Assembly: GCA_029938985.1 (NCBI GenBank)
Contig: JAOZTW010000359.1
Coordinates: 1-5,707, forward strand
Origin: Bacteroidales bacterium
GTDB lineage: Bacteria > Bacteroidota > Bacteroidia > Bacteroidales > JAOZQN01
Reading direction: 5' to 3'
Length of the DNA: 5,707 nucleotides
Positions 1 to 5,704 of the stretch are shown in pieces; the first letter of the stretch is position 1; every line of letters starts with the position of its first letter. Position numbers and translations under genes: made by a program. The notes beneath the pieces were generated by a model. It saw nothing but the letters and a program-made list of their open reading frames with translations. It ran no database searches and was not told the origin of the DNA.

Positions 1-32
1 ACTTTGAATATCAGATAGTTAATTATTACTAT

Positions 33-75
33 AAAAGTTTTCCCGACTTTTCAGAATCTTATTAAAATAAAGATT
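33..75 (-). terminator. weak hairpins downstream of the lipoprotein gene
   Basis: Two short stems follow the minus-strand stop codon. AATCTT (55-60) pairs with AAGATT (70-75), and AAAAGT (33-38) pairs with ACTTTT (46-51) around a 7-base loop containing CCCG. Each stem has only 6 pairs and is mostly A/T, and no clear U-run follows on the minus strand. The position suits a transcript end, but stems this short arise easily by chance in DNA of this composition. Confidence 0.2.
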
Positions 76-76
76 T

Positions 77-691
77 TTAATGTTTGGTATGCTTGTGTTT
101 TTTAGTGCGTTTGTGTTTTTTAGTGTGTTTCTTAGTGTGTTTCTTAGTGTGTTTCTTAGTGTGTTTTTTAGTATATTTTTTAGTATATTTTTTAGTATAT
201 TTGTATGTTTTATTTTTAATAATAATTTTCACGTTACTATTTGTATTGTAAATAACAATTATTGAATCATAATTATCATAAAAAATAACATATCTATAAA
301 TTGAAAGATGTGTTTTATTCATTACCACAAGCCAAGTTTCGTTTACATAAACCATCTCTATCTCAACTATTTCAATCTTTTCTCCAATAATTATTTCTAC
401 TTTAAAAACAGCTTTTTCTTCTACTATTGTTTTATCTACTATTTTAATTTTTATTTCAACAACAGTATCATTGTATTCTCTATATTTTTCTTCTTCAACA
501 ACTATTATTTCAAGAATTTCTTGAGTTTCTTCTGTAACATAAAGTTCTGCTTTTTTAAAATCATGCTCTTCAAGTGCTTCAAAAAATATTTCAATATTTT
601 TTTCTGCTTCATCTTTCCCTCCACACGACGATAAACTAAATATTGCAAACAATGCAATAGTTAGGACTAAAATAAATCTACTTTTTTTCAT
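77..691 (-). CDS. small lipoprotein with NTF2-like (DUF4878-like) domain and a Lys/Thr/His repeat tail
   Basis: The 204-residue product starts with a lipoprotein signal peptide: MKKSR, a hydrophobic stretch at residues 6-20, and a lipobox LSSC with the lipidated Cys at 23. GGKDE follows the Cys and resembles Bacteroidota lipoprotein surface-export signals. Residues 27-123 look like a DUF4878/NTF2-like fold: an amphipathic helix containing FFEALEEHDF (36-45), then a region rich in alternating Ile/Val/Glu/Lys that ends in the strand ETWLVV (118-123), where such domains usually stop. After this come about 40 residues of low-complexity Ile/Asn/Tyr sequence. The tail at 165-192 is seven 4-residue units, three YTKK then four HTKK, and a degenerate Lys/His/Thr end follows. 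The gene lies 33 bases downstream of the NUDIX gene and may share its transcript. The domain call is by eye. The function is unknown, and binding of anionic surface polymers by the tail is only a guess. Confidence 0.8.
   Translation of the reverse strand: MKKSRFILVLTIALFAIFSLSSCGGKDEAEKNIEIFFEALEEHDFKKAELYVTEETQEILEIIVVEEEKYREYNDTVVEIKIKIVDKTIVEEKAVFKVEIIIGEKIEIVEIEMVYVNETWLVVMNKTHLSIYRYVIFYDNYDSIIVIYNTNSNVKIIIKNKTYKYTKKYTKKYTKKHTKKHTKKHTKKHTKKHKRTKKHKHTKH
98..199 (-). repeat. 12-bp in-frame tandem repeat array in the lipoprotein 3' end
   Basis: Seven contiguous 12-base units fill 116-199. Read on the plus strand, they are TTTTTTAGTGTG (116-127), three copies of TTTCTTAGTGTG (128-163) and three copies of TTTTTTAGTATA (164-199). 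An eighth unit, TTTTTTAGTGCG (98-109), is offset by a 6-base half unit, TTTGTG (110-115). On the coding strand the units read TATACTAAAAAA (Tyr-Thr-Lys-Lys) and CACACTAAGAAA (His-Thr-Lys-Lys). Identical variants sit in blocks, which suggests growth by duplicating neighbouring units. Because the unit is a multiple of 3, gain or loss of units changes tail length without shifting the frame. Confidence 0.95.
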
Positions 692-724
692 AATAAAATT
701 TGTTAATGTTAATAATTATTTGAG

Positions 725-1378
725 TTATAAACTTTTCAGAACATCACGAAACTCGCTTAGTAGCATCGCAGTAGCTCCCCATACATGGTGATTACTAAGT
801 TCAAAAAAAGGAATTGTAAAATTTTTTCCATATCTATCAATTTTTTTTGTTTGAATTTTCGCTTCAACCAAATCTTTAATCGTTACCTTAATTACATAAG
901 CAACTTCGCTATGGTCTGGTATAAATTCCAATTTTTGAGTTGAATAACCCACAAATGGATTGACTTTATAATTGCTCACAGGTATATAAAGTGGTGTTAG
1001 TTTGTCTAAAATATTTATATTTTCTATTGGAACACCAACTTCTTCAAAAGTTTCTCTAATTGCGTTGTTCTCAAAATTTTTATCCGACTCTTCGTACTTA
1101 CCACCAGGAAAAGAAATTTGACCACTATGTGGGTGACCATCATCGTTTCTTTTTATTAAAACAAACTGTAAATTAGAATGTTCTAAAAGTAATTTATCCG
1201 ATTGTGCGTCATAATCTTCCGAAAAAAGTAGAAGCATAACCGAACTTTCTCTTGCCGTTTCAGGAGACTGGTGTATTTGTTCGGCATACCTAATTTCGGG
1301 TGACAGTTTTAATTGAGATTTCGCACCTAAGGTATTAGTTTTAAGACCTTTTTCTATTTTTTTTAGATATTCAAGCAT
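725..1378 (-). CDS. NUDIX hydrolase, CoA pyrophosphatase type (NudL-like)
   Basis: The product of 217 residues is typical in length for cytosolic CoA pyrophosphatases, which split coenzyme A into 4'-phosphopantetheine and adenosine 3',5'-bisphosphate using Mg or Mn ions. The family signature upstream of the box is present: VLIKR (73-77), HSG (84-86) and FPGG (90-93). The NUDIX box follows, with G93, D99, R108-E109, E112-E113 and G115. It carries one more residue than the classical spacing before the Arg-Glu pair, as I recall for E. coli NudL. The C-terminal segment VWGATAMLL (199-207) is also typical of the family. No signal peptide is seen. The ATG at 1378 is chosen because the N-terminal helix MLEYLKKIEKGL fits the family; no Shine-Dalgarno sequence is visible, as is usual in Bacteroidota. 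It is transcribed divergently from the TMTC-like gene. Activity on CoA rather than another nucleotide is inferred from the motif. Confidence 0.9.
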   Translation of the reverse strand: MLEYLKKIEKGLKTNTLGAKSQLKLSPEIRYAEQIHQSPETARESSVMLLLFSEDYDAQSDKLLLEHSNLQFVLIKRNDDGHPHSGQISFPGGKYEESDKNFENNAIRETFEEVGVPIENINILDKLTPLYIPVSNYKVNPFVGYSTQKLEFIPDHSEVAYVIKVTIKDLVEAKIQTKKIDRYGKNFTIPFFELSNHHVWGATAMLLSEFRDVLKSL

Positions 1379-1427
1379 ATTTTTTTAACTTATTTTATGT
1401 GTGTTTTTTTTAGTTTTCAAAAAAAAT

Positions 1428-1437
1428 TATAATTTAG
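1428..1437 (+). promoter_or_regulatory. possible -10/-7 element for the TMTC-DPP4 pair
   Basis: TATAATTTAG contains TAATTTAG (1430-1437), which matches the Bacteroidota -7 consensus TAnnTTTG at all but one of its fixed positions, and also a TATAAT. No convincing -33 TTG lies about 20 bases upstream, where there is only a T-run (about 1404-1411). If it is used, the transcript would begin near 1443 and its leader of about 108 bases would include the inverted repeat at 1460-1504. Confidence 0.25.
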
Positions 1438-1440
1438 CAG

Positions 1441-1454
1441 TTGTTTTAAAACAA
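1441..1454. promoter_or_regulatory. perfect 14-bp palindrome in the divergent region
   Basis: TTGTTTTAAAACAA is a perfect inverted repeat with no spacer. It lies between the two divergent start codons and just downstream of a possible plus-strand -10 element (1428-1437). It could be a dimeric regulator site. In DNA this rich in A and T it could also be coincidental. Confidence 0.25.
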
Positions 1455-1459
1455 TAATT

Positions 1460-1504
1460 TAACCTGAATAATTCATAAATTCTCGTTATGAATTAATCAG
1501 GTTA
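1460..1504. repeat. 45-bp near-perfect inverted repeat (19-bp arms, 7-base loop)
   Basis: The left arm (1460-1478) starts TAACCTGA, and the right arm (1486-1504) ends TCAGGTTA. Eighteen of 19 positions pair; the exception is A1468 against A1496. The loop ATTCTCG is at 1479-1485. The G/C pairs are mostly in the outer part of the stem and the interior is A/T. The repeat lies between two divergent genes, and no U-run follows on either strand, so a classical terminator is unlikely. A stem-loop in one or both mRNA leaders, or an extended protein-binding site, would fit better. No second copy was seen in this window. Confidence 0.85.
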
Positions 1505-1514
1505 GGAACAAATA

Positions 1515-1522
1515 CAAAATTA
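1515..1522 (-). promoter_or_regulatory. possible -7 element for the NUDIX-lipoprotein pair
   Basis: On the minus strand this reads TAATTTTG, an exact match to the Bacteroidota -7 consensus TAnnTTTG. No clear -33 TTG is found at the expected spacing upstream. Transcription would start near 1508, placing the 45-base inverted repeat almost at the 5' end of the NUDIX mRNA, which would have a leader of about 130 bases. Confidence 0.35.
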
Positions 1523-1550
1523 AACTAATTTAGAAATTAATAATCTATAG

Positions 1551-3299
1551 GTGGCAAAGATAACAAAAAAAGTAAATGTATCAGAACAAAATCAGTATTT
1601 TGATTATCAAAAATACAAATGGCTTGTGCTTACTGGTTTGTTTGTACTATCTTTCTTGCTCTATTCCAACACGTTGTCGCATGACTATGCCCTTGATGAT
1701 TTAATTGTTACTACCGACAATCCACTTGTTTTGAAAGGAATTGATGGAATTGGAGAAATTGTTAGTCATGGTTATTTTTATGCAAATACAGGAAGAAACG
1801 ATGAATCTTATCGTCCATTAAGTATGGTAATGATTGCAATTGAAACCGAGTTTTTTGGTTTAAATCCAGCTGTATATCATTTATTAAATGTGTTATTTTA
1901 TTCATTTACAATTGTTTTATTGTTTTTATTATTAAAAATAATTTTTAAAAATAAAAATATATTTGTACCGCTAATTATTTCTATCCTGTTTCTTGCTCAT
2001 CCTATTCATACTGAGGTTGTTGCCAACATTAAAAGCCGAGATGAAATTATGCAACTATTTTTTATAATATTATCACTACTTTTATTGTTTTCTTATATTA
2101 AAAATCAACAATTTTTAAATACAAATAATAAAACAAAAAATAAATTTATATTATTTATATTAAGTGTTTTATGTTATTTTCTTGCTCTACTTTCAAAGGA
2201 AATAGCAATAACATTTCTTGCAATAATACCACTTTTATTATTTTTCTTTACAGATACAAAAATAAAAAAAATAGCAATTTACACAATACCTTTTTTAGTA
2301 GGTTTTATTCTTTATTTCATTCTAAGAATGAGTATATTAGATAATATGTCTATTGATAAACAAATTTCAATTTATGAAAATTCACTTTTTGCCACAACAA
2401 GTATTATTGATTTTTTTGCTACAAATATGACTATTCATTTAAAATATTTGCAGTTACTAATTTTTCCACATCCATTAAGCTGGGATTATTCTTTTAATCA
2501 AATACCTATTGTTACACTTTCAAATCCAAAAGTAATTCTATCAATTCTAATTTTTATTGCCATGATTACTTATGCAATTTATTCTTTTAAGAAAAAAAAT
2601 CCAATATCTTTTTCCATACTTTATTATTTGATAACCATATCAATAGTGTCTAATTTTGTTGTACAATTAGCATGGACTATGGGCGAAAGATTTATTTATA
2701 CAGCCTCGCTTGGTTATATAATTTTTATTGTAATTATTTTTCATAATTTAATAAAAAAAATAAAAACTAATGATTTTAATAAAACAGTAATTGTTTTGAT
2801 TTTGGTAGCAACTTTAACATTACTTTATTCGTACAAAACAATTTCGAGAAATAAAGAATGGAAAAATAATTTTACTATTTATCAATCAGGAATACTATCC
2901 TCACCAAATAGTGCAAGAGCACATTCTTGTCTTGCAGACACTTATCGTTTAAAAATAGACGAAGCAAATACAAAAAATGATGCTGATACATATTTGCAAA
3001 ACGCAATTGAAGGATACGAAAAAGCAATTGAAATATATCCAGAAAATCCAAGTGTATATTATTCTTTTGGTCATTTATATTATACTATCAATCAATATGA
3101 TAAAGCATTGTCGCTTTTTCAAACTGGTGTTGGTTACGATAGTTTGCATGTGGATATGCTGAACTATATAGGTATAATACACACCAAAAATAATGATTTT
3201 GAAAATGGTGAAAAATATTTTAAAAAAGTACTTAGTATTGAACCCGATTTTAAACATGCCTTAAAAAATTTAGAATTTATAAACCAACAAAAAAAATAA
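1551..3299 (+). CDS. TMTC-like membrane protein: putative GT-C mannosyltransferase with C-terminal TPRs
   Basis: The protein has 582 residues. About eleven hydrophobic segments lie between residues 25 and 430, and a soluble C-terminal part holds about three TPRs (roughly 455-500, 501-533, 534-567). The arrangement and motifs resemble TMTC proteins, which are O-mannosyltransferases in animals. They include an Asp-Asp pair (49-50) in the first extracytoplasmic loop, as in GT-C enzymes using lipid-phosphate sugars, ESYRPL (85-90), HPIHTEVVANIKSRDE (150-165), LLSKE (213-217), FPHPLSWDYS (305-314) and MGERFIYTASLGY (377-389). By analogy, the catalytic loops and TPRs face the periplasm. The start is GTG: an in-frame TAG lies immediately before it, and the first in-frame ATG comes after the Asp-Asp motif, so it cannot serve. 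DPP4 follows after 32 bases. The acceptor and sugar are not shown by the sequence; a TPR-bearing family 39-like transferase with another role is possible. Confidence 0.8.
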   Translation: MAKITKKVNVSEQNQYFDYQKYKWLVLTGLFVLSFLLYSNTLSHDYALDDLIVTTDNPLVLKGIDGIGEIVSHGYFYANTGRNDESYRPLSMVMIAIETEFFGLNPAVYHLLNVLFYSFTIVLLFLLLKIIFKNKNIFVPLIISILFLAHPIHTEVVANIKSRDEIMQLFFIILSLLLLFSYIKNQQFLNTNNKTKNKFILFILSVLCYFLALLSKEIAITFLAIIPLLLFFFTDTKIKKIAIYTIPFLVGFILYFILRMSILDNMSIDKQISIYENSLFATTSIIDFFATNMTIHLKYLQLLIFPHPLSWDYSFNQIPIVTLSNPKVILSILIFIAMITYAIYSFKKKNPISFSILYYLITISIVSNFVVQLAWTMGERFIYTASLGYIIFIVIIFHNLIKKIKTNDFNKTVIVLILVATLTLLYSYKTISRNKEWKNNFTIYQSGILSSPNSARAHSCLADTYRLKIDEANTKNDADTYLQNAIEGYEKAIEIYPENPSVYYSFGHLYYTINQYDKALSLFQTGVGYDSLHVDMLNYIGIIHTKNNDFENGEKYFKKVLSIEPDFKHALKNLEFINQQKK

Positions 3300-3306
3300 T
3301 TAAACA

Positions 3307-3322
3307 TTTTAATATATTAAAA
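3307..3322. promoter_or_regulatory. 16-bp A/T palindrome between the TMTC-like and DPP4 genes
   Basis: TTTTAATATATTAAAA is a perfect palindrome in the 32-base gap, ending 9 bases before the DPP4 start. It contains no G or C, so a hairpin would be weak, and chance is a reasonable explanation. No TAnnTTTG promoter is visible in the gap, which slightly favours co-transcription of the two genes. Confidence 0.2.
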
Positions 3323-3331
3323 ATTAAATTT

Positions 3332-5536
3332 ATGAAAAAATCGTTTTTAGTTTTTTTAGTACTTGTAGTAAGTTTGCAAACTTATGCACAACAAGAAATT
3401 ACAGTTGAAGATATTTGGAAAAGATATTTATTTTTTCCATCTTCGGTAGATGGGTTAAAATCAATGCAAAATGGAGAGCATTACACTGTGTATGAAAGAG
3501 ATGGCATAGATAAATATGAATATAAAACAGGTAAAAAAATAGAAAGTTTAATTAAATTTAATAGTTTTACTAATTCAAATGTAGCAGAAGATTATGATTT
3601 TAGTAACGATGAGAAGAAAATTATGTTACACGCAGATATAGAAAGTATTTATCGCCATTCATTTGTTGCAAATTATTATGTGCATGATTTTAAAACCAAA
3701 GAAACAAAAATAGTATCAACAAACGGAAAACAACAACTTGCAAGTTTTTCGCCAGATGCTAACAAAGTTGCTTTTGTTAGAGATAATAATTTGTATATAA
3801 CAGACTTAACAACACAAAAAGAAATTCAAATAACAAATGATGGAAAATACAACCAGATTTTAAACGGAATACCAGATTGGGTTTATGAAGAAGAATTCGG
3901 TTTTAACAAAGCGTATGAATGGTCGCCAGATGGAAAATATATTGCTTACATAAAATTTGATGAAAGTGAAGTGAAAATGTTTAACATGACAAAATATGCT
4001 GGGCAAAGTCCACAGAAAAAAGAAAATGTATTATATCCTGAAAATTACACTTTTAAATATCCAAAAGCTGGTGATGATAATTCAAAAGTAAATGTTTATA
4101 CTTACAATTTGGATACAAAAAAAACACAATTAGTTGATATTGGAACAGAAATAGACCAATATATTCCTCGCATAAGGTGGACACAAGATGCTGATAAATT
4201 GTGTGTTTTTAGATTAAATAGATTACAAAAGAAATTAGAACTATTAATTGCAAATCCAAAAACTGGCGAGATAAAAGTTTTAATTACCGAAACAAATAAA
4301 TACTATATTGAAAGTTTTACTTATGATAAAATTATTTTTTTGAAAGATGGAAAACATTTTGTAATGCCAAGTGAACGAGATGGATACAGACATTTATATT
4401 TATATAAAATTGATGGAACTCTAAAAACTCAACTTACATCTGGAAAATGGGATATAACTGATTTTTATGGTTATGATGAGAAGAAAAAAGTGTTTTATTA
4501 TCAATCAGCAGAAGTTTCTCCACTTGATAGAGATGTATATTCTATAGATATTAAAGGAAAAAAGAAAACAAAAATTTCAACTTCAAAAGGTACTAATGAT
4601 GTTGTTTTTAGTGATGGTTACAAATATTATATTAACTATTTTTCTGACGTAAACACGCCTCCTTATATAACTTTGTACAGCTCAAAAGGTGAAGTTATCA
4701 GGGTTTTGGAAGATAATAGCAGTTTTAAATCAAGAGTAGAGAGTTTTGGAGGACAACATAAAGAATTTTTCACTTTTAAAACCTCAGAAGGAATAGAATT
4801 AAATGCAAGCAGAATAGTTGCTCCTGATTTTGATTCAACAAAAAAACATGCTGTAATAATTATGCAATATAGTGGACCTGGTAGTCAAAAAGTGTTAAAT
4901 AATTGGGCCTATGATAGTTTTGGTTGGGTTAATTTGCTTGCCCAAAAAGGTTTTGTTGTGGTTTTTGTAGATAGCAGAGGAACAGGTGCAAGAGGTGAAG
5001 AATTTAAAAAACAAACCTACAAACAACTTGGAAAATACGAAACTGTTGATTTGATTGAAACGGCAAAATATTTGGGTACTTTACCTTATGTTGATAAAGA
5101 AAGAATTGGTATATGGGGTTGGAGTTATGGTGGTTATATGGCTTCACTTTGTATGACCAAAGGTGCAGAATATTTTAGTACAGGCATAGCTGTTGCTCCT
5201 GTTACAAATTGGAGATATTACGATAACATTTACACAGAAAGATTTATGGTAAAACCTCAAGACAATGCCTCGGGTTATGATGACAATTCGCCAATTAACC
5301 ATGCCAGTAAATTGAAAGGAAATTTATTACTTATTCATGGAACAGCTGACGATAATGTTCATTTTCAAAATGTTATGGAATTTGCAGAAGCTCTTGTGCA
5401 GGCAGAAAAACAGTTTGAAATGATGGCGTACAATAATCGTGATCATAGTATTTTTGGAGGTAATACACGTTTCCATCTTTATACATTAAAAACAAATTAT
5501 TTTGTAAAACATTTAAAACCAGAAATTTTAAAATAA
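3332..5536 (+). CDS. dpp4: dipeptidyl peptidase IV (serine peptidase family S9B), exported
   Basis: This enzyme removes N-terminal X-Pro or X-Ala dipeptides from peptides in the periplasm or outside the cell. Residues 1-19 form a signal peptide (MKKSFLVFLVLVV, likely cleavage after TYA before QQ). A beta-propeller (DPP_IV N domain) spans roughly 90-445, and an alpha/beta hydrolase domain about 480-734. Its key residues line up with human DPP4: Ser598 in GWSYGG, Asp673 in HGTADDNVH and His705 in RDHSI form the triad. Glu187 and Glu188 in DWVYEEE anchor the substrate N-terminus, with Arg108 in YRHS. Tyr513 in YSGPGSQ matches the oxyanion-hole Tyr, and Tyr630, Tyr634 and Asn675 match the proline pocket. 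The length of 734 fits bacterial homologues. The gene is intact and may share a transcript with the TMTC-like gene. Prolyl tripeptidyl peptidase is a close relative and a less likely alternative. Confidence 0.95.
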   Translation: MKKSFLVFLVLVVSLQTYAQQEITVEDIWKRYLFFPSSVDGLKSMQNGEHYTVYERDGIDKYEYKTGKKIESLIKFNSFTNSNVAEDYDFSNDEKKIMLHADIESIYRHSFVANYYVHDFKTKETKIVSTNGKQQLASFSPDANKVAFVRDNNLYITDLTTQKEIQITNDGKYNQILNGIPDWVYEEEFGFNKAYEWSPDGKYIAYIKFDESEVKMFNMTKYAGQSPQKKENVLYPENYTFKYPKAGDDNSKVNVYTYNLDTKKTQLVDIGTEIDQYIPRIRWTQDADKLCVFRLNRLQKKLELLIANPKTGEIKVLITETNKYYIESFTYDKIIFLKDGKHFVMPSERDGYRHLYLYKIDGTLKTQLTSGKWDITDFYGYDEKKKVFYYQSAEVSPLDRDVYSIDIKGKKKTKISTSKGTNDVVFSDGYKYYINYFSDVNTPPYITLYSSKGEVIRVLEDNSSFKSRVESFGGQHKEFFTFKTSEGIELNASRIVAPDFDSTKKHAVIIMQYSGPGSQKVLNNWAYDSFGWVNLLAQKGFVVVFVDSRGTGARGEEFKKQTYKQLGKYETVDLIETAKYLGTLPYVDKERIGIWGWSYGGYMASLCMTKGAEYFSTGIAVAPVTNWRYYDNIYTERFMVKPQDNASGYDDNSPINHASKLKGNLLLIHGTADDNVHFQNVMEFAEALVQAEKQFEMMAYNNRDHSIFGGNTRFHLYTLKTNYFVKHLKPEILK

Positions 5537-5547
5537 ATATAAATAGC

Positions 5548-5604
5548 TAAGGCATATTAAAATAAATAATTAACGATTCAAATTATTTGTTTTTATATGC
5601 CTTA
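5548..5604 (+). terminator. long hairpin after DPP4, probable terminator or mRNA 3' stabiliser
   Basis: The arms 5548-5571 (starts TAAGGCATAT) and 5581-5604 (ends ATATGCCTTA) can form 24 pairs, with one T-T mismatch (5558/5594), one G-U pair (5563/5589) and a 9-base loop (5572-5580). It starts 11 bases after the DPP4 stop. The outer end carries the only G/C-rich part (GGC/GCC). No U-run follows the stem (AGATTTGC comes next), so it differs from the textbook intrinsic terminator, but its position suits transcript termination or protection of the mRNA end. Confidence 0.65.
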
Positions 5605-5696
5605 AGATTTGCAACTTGCGAAAAAGACATTAAAAAATTGAGTGTTTTTCATGAGTGTCAAGTTCAAGGCTTTTTTTAAATATTAGAATTAAAGTT

Positions 5697-5704
5697 TACC
5701 TTTG
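5697..5704 (+). promoter_or_regulatory. probable -7 element of a promoter for an unseen downstream gene
   Basis: TACCTTTG matches the Bacteroidota -7 consensus TAnnTTTG exactly. A run of seven T (5671-5677) lies 19 bases upstream, where the -33 TTG/TTTG is expected, although no G follows it. The position, after the DPP4 hairpin and at the window's end, fits the start of a new plus-strand transcription unit. The stretch 5605-5696 otherwise shows no gene, only a 7-base direct repeat TGAGTGT (5639-5645, 5652-5658). Confidence 0.45.

Noticed and set aside
98..199. CRISPR array
   Set aside because: The 12-base units are contiguous with no unique spacers, are too short for CRISPR repeats and are in frame within a protein-coding gene.
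80..265. Plus-strand open frame with SVFL repeats opposite the lipoprotein tail
   Set aside because: It is the antisense reading of the 12-base repeat array. A repeat unit that is a multiple of 3 and lacks a stop stays open. The lipoprotein on the minus strand has a signal peptide, lipobox and domain.
308..634. Plus-strand open frame rich in Phe, Tyr and Asn
   Set aside because: It is antisense to the conserved part of the lipoprotein gene. Its composition is what reverse-complemented Glu/Lys/Ile codons give, and no motif was seen.
1401..1426. T-run and A-run (1404-1411, 1420-1426) as a terminator between the divergent genes
   Set aside because: No G/C-containing stem precedes either run in the right orientation, and both flanking genes start here, not end.
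2977..3257. Small open frames on both strands inside the TPR region (2977-3162 plus, 3075-3257 minus)
   Set aside because: Both lie wholly within the TMTC-like gene in other frames, lack recognisable domains and have no start-region support.
5613..5664. AACTTG (5613-5618) and CAAGTT (5659-5664) as the ends of a small structured RNA
   Set aside because: Only the 6-base outer stem pairs well. The 40-base interior shows no further consistent helix, so a small RNA call is not supported.
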